Positions 9,801-20,955 of a stretch of 64,000 nucleotides of DNA are shown here, piece by piece. The stretch comes from Hemicordylus capensis (lineage: Eukaryota; Chordata; Lepidosauria; Squamata; Cordylidae). Location of the stretch: assembly GCF_027244095.1 (NCBI RefSeq), contig NC_069662.1, forward strand, positions 12,054,501 through 12,118,500, given 5' to 3'. The notes under the pieces are model-generated. The model was not told the origin of the DNA. It saw only the letters and a program-made list of their open reading frames with translations, and ran no database searches. Position 1 is the stretch's first letter; the number at the start of each line of letters is the position of its first letter. Both the position numbers and the translations under genes were made by a program.

Positions 9801-10882
9801 CGTGAACAGGTTAGCAGCTCTAACATTCAGAAGCTTTCCAGCCCTAGGAAAGCAAGGGGGCAGCAACCTTTCAGAAGTGGCACGCCAAGTCTTCACTCCA
9901 TTTTAAGGCTTTGCATGTCAGTGATACATCTTAACGTTGTAGAGTCTACAGCACTAAAATGTGTAACTGCACACAAAACCTTAAATTAGAATTGTGATCC
10001 AAGGCCACCCAATAGTGGTGTGCCTCTAGTCAGTAAACATTAATGGAGACAAACATTTTTGCAGTGCTTCTGAGAAGAGTAAGGAGAGGAGATTATCTGG
10101 AAGGTTTCCATGAGGATGTAAGTATGCATAGATAGAGAAGTAGACCTTTGCTGCCTTCTATGGTCTAGTGATGAGTGAGGAAGCATTTCACAGAGCAGGG
10201 AAGTTCAGGTGCCACTTTTGCCCTGTCTCCAATCTCGACTGCTCTGCTATGTTCAGGCTCATACTAGGATTCCCTCGCCCTCTGCTACTTCCTACCTCTC
10301 TTACCATCGGCCCTTCCCTAAATAGCTAGTTACATTCTCTGCCAGTCTTGCAAGGGGGTGGGCCCCTGCCATGCAGTGTCCTGTCCTCTAGCAAGACCTC
10401 CTCACTGCCTTGACTATGACTTAGCCCCTCCTCCTCACACCCAGATCTGCCCCACCAGTTGCTTACCCAACCATGTCCCTCTATCCTCAGCAGTGCTGCC
10501 ACACCTTTCCAACCATGGACAGCTCTGCTACTGCTATTATCTCTCACTTTTCCTCCAAGCTGCCTCTGGGCTGCCTGTTGGTAAGTGGTGGGATCATGGG
10601 GGCCACCACCATGCCACAAACGCATTTCACATGCCACTTCTGGCATGCATGCCATAGGTTGCTGGCCCCTGCCCTAACTACACAGAAGTTAATAAGTCTG
10701 TAAATTAATAGAAACAGTAAATTAACCTCAACACACACCAAAATAAATAGCCTGATGAGGACTGGGCATGGTCAGTGGCCCACAAGATCCATGGAAAGTT
10801 AAGGGTCCGGATTAAATATAATTTTGTTAGGAGATGTGGTGAACAAATCCAATAACCTGGTGATTGATTGACTGATTGATTG
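9801..10882. other. Intergenic DNA
   Basis: No gene recognised. 10320-10700 is C-rich and of repeat character (ending CCATAGGTTGCTGGCCCCTGC), but I could not assign a family. Confidence 0.35.
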
Positions 10883-11500
10883 ATTAAGTGCCATCAAGTC
10901 GACATCGACTCTTAGTGACCACATAGATAGATTCTCTCCATGATGATCTGTCTTCAACTTAGCCTTTGAGGTCTCTCAGGGTGCATTCATTACTGTCATA
11001 ATTGAGCTCATCCACCTTGCTGCTGGTCATTCTCTTCTTCTCTTTCCTTCAACTTTTCCCAGCATTATGGACTTCTCAAGGGAGATGGGTTTTCACATAA
11101 TGTGTCCAAAGTATGACAGTTTGAGCCTGGACATTTGTGCCTCAAGTGAAAATTCTGGATTGATTTGTTCTAGGATCCATTTGTTTGTTTTCCTGGCTGT
11201 TCATCGTATCCTCAAAAGTCTTCTCCAGCACCAAAGTTCAGAAGCGTCAATGCTTTTTCTGTCTTGTTTCTTCAAAGTCCAGCTTTCGTATCCATGGAGT
11301 GTCATGGGGAAAACCATTGTCTGAACCATTCTAATCTTTGTAGGTGTGGACACGTCACAGCATTTAAATATCCTTTCCAAGGCCTTCATTGCAACCCTAC
11401 CAGGTGCTAGTTCTTGACTGTTGACAGTCGATCCTAAAAGGCAGAAGCTATCCACCACTTCAGTGTGGCCTATCCACCATTTCAATAGCCTGGTAGGAAA
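10883..11500 (-). mobile_element. Bov-B (RTE) LINE fragment
   Basis: The minus-strand translation contains FCLLGSTVNS, AMKALERIF, KIRMVQTMVFPM, GYESWTLKK and LWCWRRLLRIR, the familiar order of the C-terminal part of the Bov-B reverse transcriptase ORF. The element is 5'-truncated. The 3' end lies near 10883 (CATCAAGTCGACATCGACTC) next to a GATT repeat at 10861-10885. It is an old copy with frame damage. Bov-B is common in squamates and is the LINE whose tail is shared by Sauria SINEs. Confidence 0.8.
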
Positions 11501-11639
11501 TAAAAATTAACTCCCTGAAGCTGTGGATGCTCTGGCATCTGATTTGGCAGTCTGATCATCCCATGCCAGATATTGCAGACCTCTGTATTGCAACTTTCTG
11601 CTTTCAGAAGCAGGCAGGCAGTATGAAAGTTTGAGCCTG

Positions 11640-11815
11640 GTCATTTGTGCCTTGAGTGAAAATGATTTTATTTATTTATTTTATTTTTGATTGTTTGGCA
11701 ATAAAATTCTGTACAGCATAAGAAGTCTGTCACCATCACCACCACCACCTGGGCCTACTCATTGGAAGGGCGGTATAGAAATCGAATAAATAATAAATAA
11801 ATAATAAATAATTGT
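11640..11815 (+). repeat. LINE/SINE 3' tail with (ATAA)n
   Basis: GGAAGGGCGGTATAGAAATCG followed by AATAAATA repeats is a retroposon 3' end on the + strand. The body upstream is too short to name the family. Confidence 0.5.
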
Positions 11816-11918
11816 GGTTGTAGTCACTCTAGTGTTTCAAGAAGGGAGATACTGAGAGAGTAGAAATAAGGGGCAAGTTGCTCCCATGGGGAGGAGAAGA
11901 TGAAGTCCAGACAGTACC

Positions 11919-12486
11919 AGAGAACCTCTTCCATAATACATAATTCATTCATTTGGTTGGTCAAAACAATCCATGTTTATCAAACGCTGAACTTAGGAAA
12001 ATAACAAGCACCTGTGGAAATTGCCTGCATTTCACCATCACAGGGAGGTGCAAACTGTCTCCGAAGAGATGCTGTTTTAGAAAATAATGGTATCTTTCTT
12101 GAGGGACACATTCCCAAAGGCCAGCAAATACTTAAGACCATCCTTCATGCTCTGGCTCACAAACAGGCCAACTTTTGCTTCATACTACATGATGCACCAG
12201 TGCTACAACTGAGCACCACTGAAAGACACGGGACAGGAGAGCCTCTTTAAACACGCGCGCGCGCACACACACACACACACACACTGCCTCAGCAACTGTG
12301 GTGAGCTTTCTGATGGATGGAGCAACACAGAACTTGGAATGCTACTGAGGTTCAGAAATTGAACACATTACCAAGAAGTCTGGGATGAGAACCACAGAAG
12401 TATGGATTTGAATGGATGGCACACCTTCAAGGAAAAAAAAAGATTGGGGCTTCTTTGAGGAACTGTTGATAGACCATTATCAAATT
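11919..12486 (+). promoter_or_regulatory. Conserved OR upstream module (OR3)
   Basis: Clear match to the modules at 21535 and 30609: AGAACCTCTTCC, TGGAAATTGCCTGCATTTCACCA, AGATGCTGTTTT, TTCTTGAGGGACACATTCCC, GAGCACCACTGAAAGAC, GGGATGAGAACCACAGAAGT and GTTGATAGACCATTAT. A CG/CA microsatellite (12252-12283) interrupts it. It ends about 1.2 kb before the OR3 ATG. Confidence 0.6.
12252..12283 (+). repeat. (CG)n(CA)n microsatellite
   Basis: ACGCGCGCGCGC run passing into CA repeats, inside the upstream module of OR3. Confidence 0.9.
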
Positions 12487-12499
12487 ATTGTATGATAGA

Positions 12500-12910
12500 G
12501 GCTACATTTGCATGTAACATGGAAACGTGGTTCCAATAGACCCATGGTTCTGCTCTCCCCCTGCCCCCACTCTCCAGTCCGCATTCGGGGGAAACAGAGT
12601 GGGCTCTCTGCTGTCAGGGAGACTTCAGAGAGGAGAGTGAACTGGCTGTGTGGGCTTCCTTCTAGCTTGAAGGACATCCTGCACAGACGATCATGCCCAG
12701 AGAAAGGAAGGAGCTTCCTCCCTCAACTTTGGTTGAAGCAAATGCAGCCTCCAGTGCTACATTTGCACATAACACTCTGCAACTGGAACCGTGGTTATGA
12801 GCAGCTAAACTCACTACAAACCAAGGGTTCAAATTGGAGTCAGCAGAATGCAACCTTGGGCGATTGGACCAATGGGACCAGAGTTGCATGCATCTGGATG
12901 TAACAGTAGG
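12500..12910. repeat. Interspersed repeat related to 15218 and 20284
   Basis: Shares ACATTTGCATGTAACATGG, GAACTGGCTGTGTGGGCTTCC and CTTCCTCCCTCAACT with the elements at 15218-15581, 20284-20770 and 40256-40695. Probably a non-autonomous DNA transposon family. Confidence 0.5.
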
Positions 12911-13699
12911 GAAACCTCTGGCTCCTACAACTCCACTTCCACGTTGTGTGTGAAAACCTGTTCAAGAAAACTTTCATACTGTTGCTTACCAAAGTAGATC
13001 CAGGCTGATCAGCCACTAGCCTTTTTTGCGAGAAATGCATGGAGACTGGGGCACTCTAACCACTACATTATAAGTGCTGCATTATGCACATACTACATGT
13101 ATGTGTGCATATCAGGTTCAGCATCTTACATACGTAAGATTTGCTTTACTAATTAAAAAAGACACTGGGGTTGAACATACAAGACTTAGCTTGGCATTCA
13201 TATTTGGGGATGCTTTATATGCAAAAGGTCTCAGCTTCAGTCTTCGGCATCACCAGGCAGGGCCCTGTCTGAAAGTCCAGAGTGCAGCTATCAGTCAGAG
13301 TAGAAAATACTGAACTAGTCAGCCAATAGTCTGATTCAATATAAAGCACTTTCATGTATTCATATATTTGTTCATATTTTAGAACTTAGTAGCATGAGCA
13401 GCAAAACTGAGACATCAGCAGGACCTGACATGGTATTTCTAGCAAGATTCAAAGAATCTGTCTTAGAAATATTCAAGATTACATTGACTCACACTAATCA
13501 TTTTAACAAAAAATTGCCATCAAACGAGGTACTTTGGGCAACCCATACACATAAAACCTGAAATTCAGGTGCACTGGGAGTCAGCTCCACTGCATTCTTT
13601 AATGCCATGCATGTTGAGCCTTTGTATTTCAAGGGGAACAGACAGGCAGGCTAAACTTGTTTATGGTATGAGATCAATTATTCCATTATCTGATTCCAG
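12911..13699. other. OR3 proximal upstream / presumed intron
   Basis: No gene or clear repeat recognised. It ends with the 3' splice site tctgattccag directly before the OR3 ATG. Confidence 0.4.
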
Positions 13700-14665
13700 A
13701 TGGAGTTGGCCAATGGGACTGGCGTCCACCAGTTCATTTTGCTGGGATTTCAGATTGGGCAGCAGAAGCGGTTCCTGCTCCTTATTTTTTTTGCTATCCT
13801 CTACATCCTCACTTTGGCTGAGAACATCACCATTATTGCACTCGTGCATCTAGATGTCCATTTGGCCCGGTTGCCCATGTACATCCTGCTGAGCAACTTT
13901 TCCTGGCTAGAGATGTGCTATGTGTCCGCAACTGTGCCCCGGATGCTCTTTGATCTTGCATTTCCTCAAGGGATCATTTCCTTCCATTCCTGTTTCATCC
14001 AGTTCTATATCTTCTTCTCGCTCGGCGACACTGAATGCTTCTTCCTCTCAGCCATGGCCTTGGATCGGTACCTGGCCATCTGCCACCCACTGCGCTACCC
14101 ACAGCTGATGTCCCAACGTTCCTGCTACACCCTGGTGGTTACTTGTTGGGCCCTTGGCTTCCTCTGGCATGTTGTTCCAGTGGTTTTGATCTCCAGTTTA
14201 TCCTTTTGTGGCTCCAACATTATTGACCACTTTTTGTGTGATCCTGGGCCAATTCTGTCCCTGGCTTGTTCTCCACTAGAAGACAACACTCCTGTTGCCT
14301 ACCAGTTTTCCATGGATTCCCTGGTTATATTAGGCAACCTATTCTTTGTTGTGCTCTCCTATGGCATTGTGATTCTCACCCTGATGAAAACCTCTAGTCA
14401 AACCAATCGTAGGAAGGCTTTCTCCACCATATCTTTCCATCTTATGGTGGTGACACTTTTCTATGGCTCGGTAGCAGGAATGTATGTAGCTCCAGGGGAT
14501 GAAGGTCAATCACACATTATTAAAGTAGTAACACTCTTCTACACAGCCATCACACCCTTTCTCAACCCACTAATCTACTGTCTGAGGAACGAGCAAGTGA
14601 AGGAGGCTGTGGGTAGGTTACATAAGAGAAACCTGACATGGCTGAAGAGAAAGGAGACTTCCTAG
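13700..14665 (+). CDS. Olfactory receptor, family 11-like (OR3), 321 aa
   Basis: Complete odorant receptor. Seen: N5 (NGT), EN at 41-42, LARLPMY 55-61, C98, MALDRYLAIC 119-128, loop cysteines C170/C180/C190 with CDPGP, KAFSTISFH 239-247 and NPLIYCLRN 289-297. It differs from its neighbours by D110 in SLGDTE (others have S), by SPLEDN after C190 and by two extra residues in the loop before TM5. The ATG directly follows tctgattccag. Its C-terminal half and 3' flank gave rise to, or share a source with, the broken piece behind OR2. The upstream module at 11919-12486 should drive it. Intact by eye. Confidence 0.95.
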   Translation: MELANGTGVHQFILLGFQIGQQKRFLLLIFFAILYILTLAENITIIALVHLDVHLARLPMYILLSNFSWLEMCYVSATVPRMLFDLAFPQGIISFHSCFIQFYIFFSLGDTECFFLSAMALDRYLAICHPLRYPQLMSQRSCYTLVVTCWALGFLWHVVPVVLISSLSFCGSNIIDHFLCDPGPILSLACSPLEDNTPVAYQFSMDSLVILGNLFFVVLSYGIVILTLMKTSSQTNRRKAFSTISFHLMVVTLFYGSVAGMYVAPGDEGQSHIIKVVTLFYTAITPFLNPLIYCLRNEQVKEAVGRLHKRNLTWLKRKETS

Positions 14666-15217
14666 AATTGTGGGGAGAAAAAAACCAAAAACCAAAACAC
14701 TGAATCACACAGGCAAAGAGACAAAATGATTGTATTCACTGCTGAACCAGGCAGACATTTCTCCTTCCTCGGTGTTTTGTTTTGCCGAATATGGATACCC
14801 AGAAAGTAAGCTAGAAGAAAATTAGAAGTGTAGCCTGCTTCTCATTGCTTGCCAACTACTTCTTTCCACTACCACAAAGTTCTAATTCTTAGAAATTCTC
14901 TTTTAAGAAACAGAATTCAAGGAGTGAGACCTTCATAATGCAGCAGTGAGTTAGAGTATAGGGACAGATTCCATCGCAGTAAACATGTAAAAAAAGCAAA
15001 AGCAAAAAGGTTATATTTATTTTACTGTATGTGGAAAACTCAACTGGTGAGTGAGTGTGTGTATAAAAAACAGAACATGCCATATGTCATTTGTATCTAT
15101 ATACTGTATACTCTGGTCATCGGCAGCTTGCTAAGTCTGTTTGCCACTGGCACAGTATGTTTGTGTCCACATTTGTTGCTCAAAGTGGTCCAACTTCAGG
15201 ACGTGAAGGGAAACAAT
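14666..15217 (+). other. OR3 3' flank
   Basis: Sequence aligned with 7801-9320 behind the OR2 fusion. No gene is recognised. Confidence 0.5.
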
Positions 15218-15581
15218 GGCTGCATTCACATGTAACGTGGAGCCGCAGTTGAGTTTCAGTTGTAGTGAGCTTCATTGCTGCAACCTGAACTTAGACACAG
15301 CCTGCATTCTGTCCGAATGTGGAAACACAGGCTGCGCTCCCTGGAACTAGGGTTGAGGGAGAAAGCTCCTCCTTCAACTCTGGCCATGAATGACTGTGTG
15401 GGTTGTCCTTCATGAAAGAAGGAAGCCCACACCGCCAGTTCCCCTTCCTCTCTGTGGGCTTGCTGACTGCAGAGAGGGAGCTCTCCGTTGCATTCCAATT
15501 CAGAATGGAGAGCAGGGGGAGTGGGAAAAGAACTGTGGGCCCATTGGACCTGCAGGTTCCGCGTTACGTGCAAATGCAGCC
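15218..15581. mobile_element. Non-autonomous DNA transposon with terminal inverted repeats
   Basis: Begins GGCTGCATTCACATGTAACG and ends CGTTACGTGCAAATGCAGCC, an imperfect inverted pair of about 20 bases. The length is 364 bp with no open frame of note. It is flanked by AAT on both sides, too short to fix the target duplication. Superfamily not assigned. Confidence 0.65.
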
Positions 15582-15584
15582 AAT

Positions 15585-15735
15585 GAGTACCTGTGGAAAT
15601 TATGTTTGACCACAGCAAAGGGATGAAATCTCTCTCTAAAGAGTAGTTGTTTTATAGCATTATCTTTGAGGGACACATTCCAATTGACACCACATAGTTA
15701 TCAAAGGCATTCAGAAATTCATGCTGTGATGCTGT
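15585..15735 (+). promoter_or_regulatory. Remnant of OR upstream module
   Basis: Keeps ACCTGTGGAAATT, AGTAGTTGTTTT, TTTGAGGGACACATTCC and TTATCAAAGGCATTC in module order, then stops. No receptor follows, so it is likely a decayed copy. Confidence 0.35.
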
Positions 15736-16221
15736 GAAGCCATAAGGGGTTGCTCAGAACCCACTTGCTACCCCATGCTACAGCTGCTTTATTTGTTCCC
15801 CATCTGAAGATTGCTGGCTTGAAGCTGATGCATCCTCCTCAGCAATGTATCCACAGCAGAAGGAGAGGGAGGAGGGTGAAGACCTCCTCCTCTGTTTCTG
15901 ACTGGTTGGCTATGCGCTAAAGCTCAACATACCCCTCCAGTCAGCAAGACAGGCCTCAGAAAATTAGCACTGAGTACTCCCGTTGAAATTGATAGGACAT
16001 GCTTTGGGGAGCAGCCAGGCGAGAAGAAAGGTTTTTCATCTGTTTGCAGATGCTACGTAGATTCTACCTTGGTTGGCAGTGCTAGTCAAGACAGTTATGT
16101 CAGAGGAGGCAATTGTATATCTTCTAATCTAGTGACGATGAAAGCTAATAGAATGACTAAATGGTTTCTTTGTATGCATAGCAAGGTAGAAAGAATGTCC
16201 TTTCTATTTGAATTCTCCTCT

Positions 16222-17322
16222 GTGTTGCTCAGGGGTGTATCTAGGGTGGGGCAGGCAGGGCACGTGCCCCGGGCGCCACTTGAAGGGGGGCGCCATTTTT
16301 AATTTTTCCAAAAAAATTTAAAAATGGCCACCAAAAACAAAATGGCCACCACACATGCTCAAATGGCCTCTGTGAGGCCTTAGGCCATGCCAGGCCTCAC
16401 AGAGGCCATTTAAGCATGCACAGCAGCCATTTTGTTTTCAGCAGCCTTTTAAAAAAATATATATATTTTTTTTAAAAAAAATGGCCACAGCACATGCTCA
16501 AATGGTCCCTGTGAGGCCCTAGAGGCCAGTGGGGGGAGGGGTAACCTTTGAAGACCCCCCCCAACGGCCTTTAGGAAGCCCCCAAAGGAGCTACAGGTAA
16601 AGAATTTTTTTTTTAAAAAAAAATATAATATAATATAAGTCACTGTACACATATTCAGATTGGCACTATGTACAGAGAATCAGGGCTTGTGAATACTGAG
16701 CTGAAGCTTATGAGCTAGGATTGTATTCATTTGCTCTTACTTTGCTTCTTGTGATAAGTGAGTTAAATGTGATGTCTTAATACTATGACTATTAATGGTG
16801 AGTTTGTCTTTGAATCAGTGTGAAATCCTTAGTATTAAGGCTCACTGGGAGTTTCTTGCTCTCTTTCTCTCATTTTAACTGTCTTTCTGAAAGACTAGAA
16901 TATATTCCAAGCAGTGACACAGTTTACTCTGCATATCCTTTAATTATTTTCAGAGTATCTGGGAAAAGTCAAATTCTCCATTGATTTTTAAAACTTATGT
17001 AATAGTGATGCTAGTAGATGCATAGTAGAGAATTAGACAGGCACTTCTGTTTAGTTTTCCAAGTACAGCTCCACATAGTATTTGGGTATTTCATGAGCCC
17101 CAGAATACTGAAATTGGTAGTTTTCCAGCATATTTTGGTCTGGCTACACCCACTGCTAAATAGTTTTTAAAAGATTAAAAGATTAACGAGCTTGACTTGT
17201 ACTTTTCAGCTGATATTATGGTAAAATTATCTGAAAGATGGGTGTCAGATGTTTGGACAGGGGGCACAATTTCAGTGCTTGCCCTAGGTGCCATTTTCCC
17301 TCGATACGCCTCTGGTGTTGCT
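16222..17322. mobile_element. hAT non-autonomous element with 8-bp target duplication
   Basis: The element spans 16230-17314, starting CAGGGGTGTATCTAGG and ending with the inverse of CAGAGGCGTATCGAGG. It is bracketed by the 8-bp direct repeat GTGTTGCT (16222-16229 and 17315-17322). This size and terminal CAG are diagnostic for hAT. The interior has AATGGCCACC/GGTGGCCATT-like inverted stretches and no transposase frame, so it is a mobilised-in-trans type. A relative in reverse orientation lies at 26011-27630. Confidence 0.9.
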
Positions 17323-17429
17323 GTTTCCTGTTCAATGTTCTGGAACAGTTGGCTAAATGATCAGTAGAGGAGAACACCTAGGAGGTTCTATTTATGGGCA
17401 GAATACAAGTATTTTCTAAAGCATTACAA

Positions 17430-17545
17430 TCTGGTTTTTCAAAATGGTCCATGTTTAACACTCAACCCAGGAAAACAACATCTACCTGTAGATATTCCCT
17501 GTGTTTCACCATAGCAGAGGGAGGCATCCTGTCTCCAAAGATATT
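17430..17545 (+). promoter_or_regulatory. Remnant of OR upstream module
   Basis: TCAAAATGGTCCATGTTTAACA, ACCCAGGAAAACAAC, CCCTGTGTTTCACCAT and CTGTCTCC follow the module order, then the match breaks off. No receptor follows; together with 17790-18018 it suggests a deleted gene. Confidence 0.4.
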
Positions 17546-17554
17546 TTGGAGTGT

Positions 17555-17850
17555 GTGACACCCTATGTGTCCCTACAACAGTCCTAAGTTTGGTCCAGAT
17601 CAGTTAGGCAGTTTACATCATAGGCCACTTGCACCTCAAATGTCCATGCATCCCCCATCTTGAACTGGAGTGGATGACATCATCACAAACTATGCCACTT
17701 AGGTATCCCTATGTGTCCCTACAATTGTACCTAATTTGGTCCAAATTGGTTTGGGCATTGTGAAGTTGATAGTGAGGCACCTACAGAGAGAGAGATAGAG
17801 AGAGAGAATGAGAACTACGTGATCTCATAAGCTTATTTTGCTTAAGGAAA
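17555..17850 (-). repeat. Minisatellite-type repeat family with GA run and terminal hairpin
   Basis: About one and a half units of the 118-146 bp repeat seen at 36985, in reverse orientation (ATCTTGAACTGGAGTGGATG). A GA run and the end motif GTGATCTCATAAGC follow. Confidence 0.6.
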
Positions 17851-18018
17851 GCGGGGGTGCATTATGGCTGTAGATCAGCGCCTATTGTCTTCCAAAACAG
17901 TTGCTGCAGCCAGAGATGGTGACCACAGTATTCTAAGTGAGAGGTTCTTCTCTCCCTTCTGAGAGGGATTCCTGCCTGCAACCTTGGAGAAGCCACTGGT
18001 GATATTTCAGTACTCCAT
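17851..18018 (+). other. Scar of a deleted OR-B unit
   Basis: Joins three short pieces that lie far apart in the OR-B unit: AGCCAGAGATGGTGACCACA (as at 30263), a 5S-SINE scrap GATTCCTGCC..AACCTTGG (as at 30509), and GATATTTCAGTACTCCATAA (as at 33117). It then enters the Helitron-like element that in the other units lies behind the receptor (37984). No OR coding sequence remains. Confidence 0.45.
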
Positions 18019-18792
18019 AACAAGAGCATCTGTGCAGAGCATCTGCACGCTAGTGCTTGGTTGCTCTCCTCACCCCCTGCCACAGCCCTCCTCTCCTCAG
18101 AGATCTCTCCACTCTCATGTGAGCTGCACTCCAGCTGCTGCTCCTCCATCCCATTGCTTCCATCCCCTCACCCCTCTTGGTCACAGCTGCAGCATTGCTG
18201 GCACCTATTGGCCAAGCTGCAGCCCCCTATCCCCAGAGAACTCCCCATCCTCACCCGAGCCCTGTTCCTGCTCCTCCCCAGAGGCGCAGCAGCAGCTGTT
18301 GACCGGGCCCTTCCTCGCTGCTGTCACCGCTATGGCAACTCATTCCCCTCAGGCTGCTGACAGGCCCAGGCCCAGGCCCATCCCTTGCCTGCCTCCCTCC
18401 CTCAACCAATGGCCTTGATAGCCTACCCCAAACAGCAGTAGTGGTTGACTGGGCCCTTCCTTGCTGCCGACACTGCCATGGCTACTCATTCCCCTCAGGC
18501 TGCTGACAGGTGTGGGACCGTTCCTTACCCACCCTTCTTTCTCTCTTCCTCTCCCTTCTTTTTCTCTCTTTCTCTCTCCTACACTCGCTCTTCCCCTCTA
18601 TCATTCTTCCCCTCCCTTCTCTCTCACTCTCTCCCCCTTCCCACCCTCCTCCCTCCCTCCTTCTCTCTCTCCCTCCCTCTCTCTCTCTCTCTCACTCACA
18701 CACACCGGCAGCCTCCTTCTCCTGAAGGGCCTCTTTCCTCCCTCATGACCCCTCTCTTCGCAGACCCCTGCCCACTGTCCTATATATATAGA
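18019..18792 (-). mobile_element. Helitron-like non-autonomous element
   Basis: On the minus strand it starts TCTATATATATA (18792 down) and ends GCAGATGCTCTGCACAG, sharing ends with elements at 20956, 33357 and 37984. The interior is rich in CT and contains two copies of a segment with CTCATTCCCCTCAGGCTGCTG. No Rep/helicase frame is seen. The family call rests on ends only. Confidence 0.4.
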
Positions 18793-19055
18793 GGGAGGGA
18801 GGGAGGGAGGGAGGGAGAGGGAGAGATATTCCTCTCCTCTACAATCAAGAACATCTTCCAACCAGTAACAGTTGCATTCAGTTGCCTTAAAAAACACAGG
18901 CTCCTCCTCCCTATCTGTATATGGAATCCCTACTGCCCAATCACCACGGTCCTTCCGCTCATGAACTCATGAACTCTCATGAGAGCTGCCATGCACGGGA
19001 TTAGCCACAGGTACGCCTTAGATAATTATATATATAGATAACCAGCACTTTGTAT
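18793..19055. other. Start of older duplicated block
   Basis: Aligns with 38690-38757 and 39410-39545; the mariner-type element at 38761 is absent here. Contains a GGGA microsatellite (18792-18830). Confidence 0.5.
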
Positions 19056-19335
19056 TTTGCTTAGAAATGTATCGGTGGCCAGTGCAGTTGTTTTAAAATC
19101 AGTGTTATCTGGTCCCTTCAGGTTGTCCCAGAGACCCGTCTGGCTGCCACATTCTGTATTAATTGCTGGACTACGTACAAAGACAGCTTCATAGAGATCA
19201 CATTACAGTAGTCAAACCTAGAGGTTACCAGCATATGCATCACCATTTTAAAGTCATTTACCTCCAGAAATTGATGTATCTGATGTATCTGATGTCTCCT
19301 GCTGATGTCCCGTGATAACTGAGCAAAGAGGCACT
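19056..19335 (-). mobile_element. L2-like LINE fragment
   Basis: The minus-strand translation shows DFKMVMHMLVTSRFDYCNV followed by LIQNVAARRVSGT, the usual L2/CR1-group reverse transcriptase block. Short 5'- and 3'-truncated copy. The matching piece in the second unit (39545-39695) is further deleted. Confidence 0.7.
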
Positions 19336-19539
19336 TTTTTTTTAAAGTAGACGAAAACAAACAGCCTTCTCTGGAGAGACAAAATGGAGACTAGCACTGG
19401 AAGAACAAAGAGGGGAGGAGTCCAGCACTTTTATCCATGACCCTAAAAAAACCCAGTGGTCACTATAGGACATAACATCTGAGAGCCGATGCTGCCAGAG
19501 TCCTAGCTCCAATATAAAGTAGGCTAAAAACACACCATT

Positions 19540-20005
19540 GAAATGTTTGTATGGGGCACTACAACTGTACTAAATTTGATCCAGAATGGCCCAGGTATTG
19601 CAAAGTTATTAGGGGGGACACACAAACAGCCATCTTGAAAAGGGATCTGGAATTCATTTATGGAGTATCAAGGTTTAATGTCTCCTATAATCTTATCATG
19701 TATACCAAGTTTGGTGAAAATAAGTTAGGCAGTTCACAAGTTATCCCACTCCCACCCCAAACATTCACACATCCACCATCTTGAATTGGGGTGGATATGA
19801 TCATCACAAAAATACACTGTTGCAGTGTCTCTATGTGGAACTACAACTGTATGAAATTTGGTCCAAATTGGTCCAGGCATTGCAAAGTTGTTGGGTTTCA
19901 CATGCCCATATCCATGTGAGGTGGGGACACTCACATGGATATGGGCACAGAAACAGCAAGGTGATCTCATAAGACTACTTTCCATGAGGAAAATAGGCTA
20001 AAAAC
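19540..20005 (-). repeat. Minisatellite-type repeat family, reverse copy
   Basis: About two units with CCACCATCTTGAATTGGGGT and GGTCCAAATTGGTCCAGGCA, ending GTGATCTCATAAG and a short hairpin (ACTACTTTCC, then GGAAAATAGGCT). This block is missing from the corresponding place in the second unit. Confidence 0.65.
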
Positions 20006-20283
20006 AGCTACTGGCACACCTTGTCAACAAAGGAAGAGAGTGAGTGATTCTGTTATCCATATCTTGGACCTTCCTGAAGAACAGCCTTCCCTAAGCATAA
20101 GCCCACCTTTGAGATCTCTCTTCTCCATGAGGGAACTGATTTCACCAACTTTCAGCCTCGTCTTAATAGCTAGCCTCAATTTACTGGAAATACTTCGTAT
20201 TCTATGCCACTTGGGTGTAGAGCATTGGGTAATCATGGACACAGGAAACTGATATTGCACTGGGCCATGAAAGAATGGAAGAA

Positions 20284-20770
20284 ACATTGGCTGTATCCAC
20301 ATGTAACATGGAAATGTGAGTCCAATGGACCAACGATTCTGCTCCCCACCCCACCCCATTCTTCTGTCTGCATCTGGACGTAATGGAAAGGAGGCTCTCT
20401 GCAGTCAGCAAGACTGCAGAGAGGAGGGGGAACTGGCTGTGTGGGCTTCCTTCTTGCATGAAGGACAGCCCACAGAGCCAATCACAGCTGGAGAGAAGGA
20501 GGAGCTTCTTCCCTCCACTCCAGTTTCAGACAGCCACGCCTGCAGTTCTGCATTTGCACATCACACAGGCGGCTGTTAACCTTGGGTGGAGCACAAAAAC
20601 TCATTACTACCCAAAGGTTTAGCATGGACTTTGCAGAGTGAAACCTTGGGTCATGCTCCATTTGGAACCGGAGTTTCATCAGGATGTCCTGCTCCATTTG
20701 GATGTACAGTTATTGCAAACTCTGGACCCTTCAACTCCAGTTTCACATTACGTGAGAATGGACTGATTCA
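20284..20770. repeat. Interspersed repeat, DNA-transposon type
   Basis: Starts GGCTGTATCCACATGTAAC and shares its body with 40256-40695, 60000-60430 and 12500-12910. Present in both older units, so inserted before that duplication. Confidence 0.55.
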
Positions 20771-20955
20771 GAGAGTACCAGGTTACCTTTATTTCTACCT
20801 ACAGTAGAACAAGGAAAGGCTTGAAGACAATGGTTAGCCTGAATCTTGCAAACACATAATTTACATAATAGTGGTGCATGAACAGACACATGCACGAAAA
20901 GTCCAAGGGCTTCAGGCCTCAGAATAGAGTCCACCTGGCCAAATCCTTAAAAAGA

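Noticed and set aside
9583-9906. 107-codon open frame, + strand
   Set aside because: It crosses a diverged copy of the OR upstream module; the other module copies do not keep the frame, and no domain is recognised.
18445-18972. 175-codon Ser/Pro/Leu-rich open frame
   Set aside because: Product of CT-rich repeats inside a Helitron-like element; not kept in the copy at 37984.
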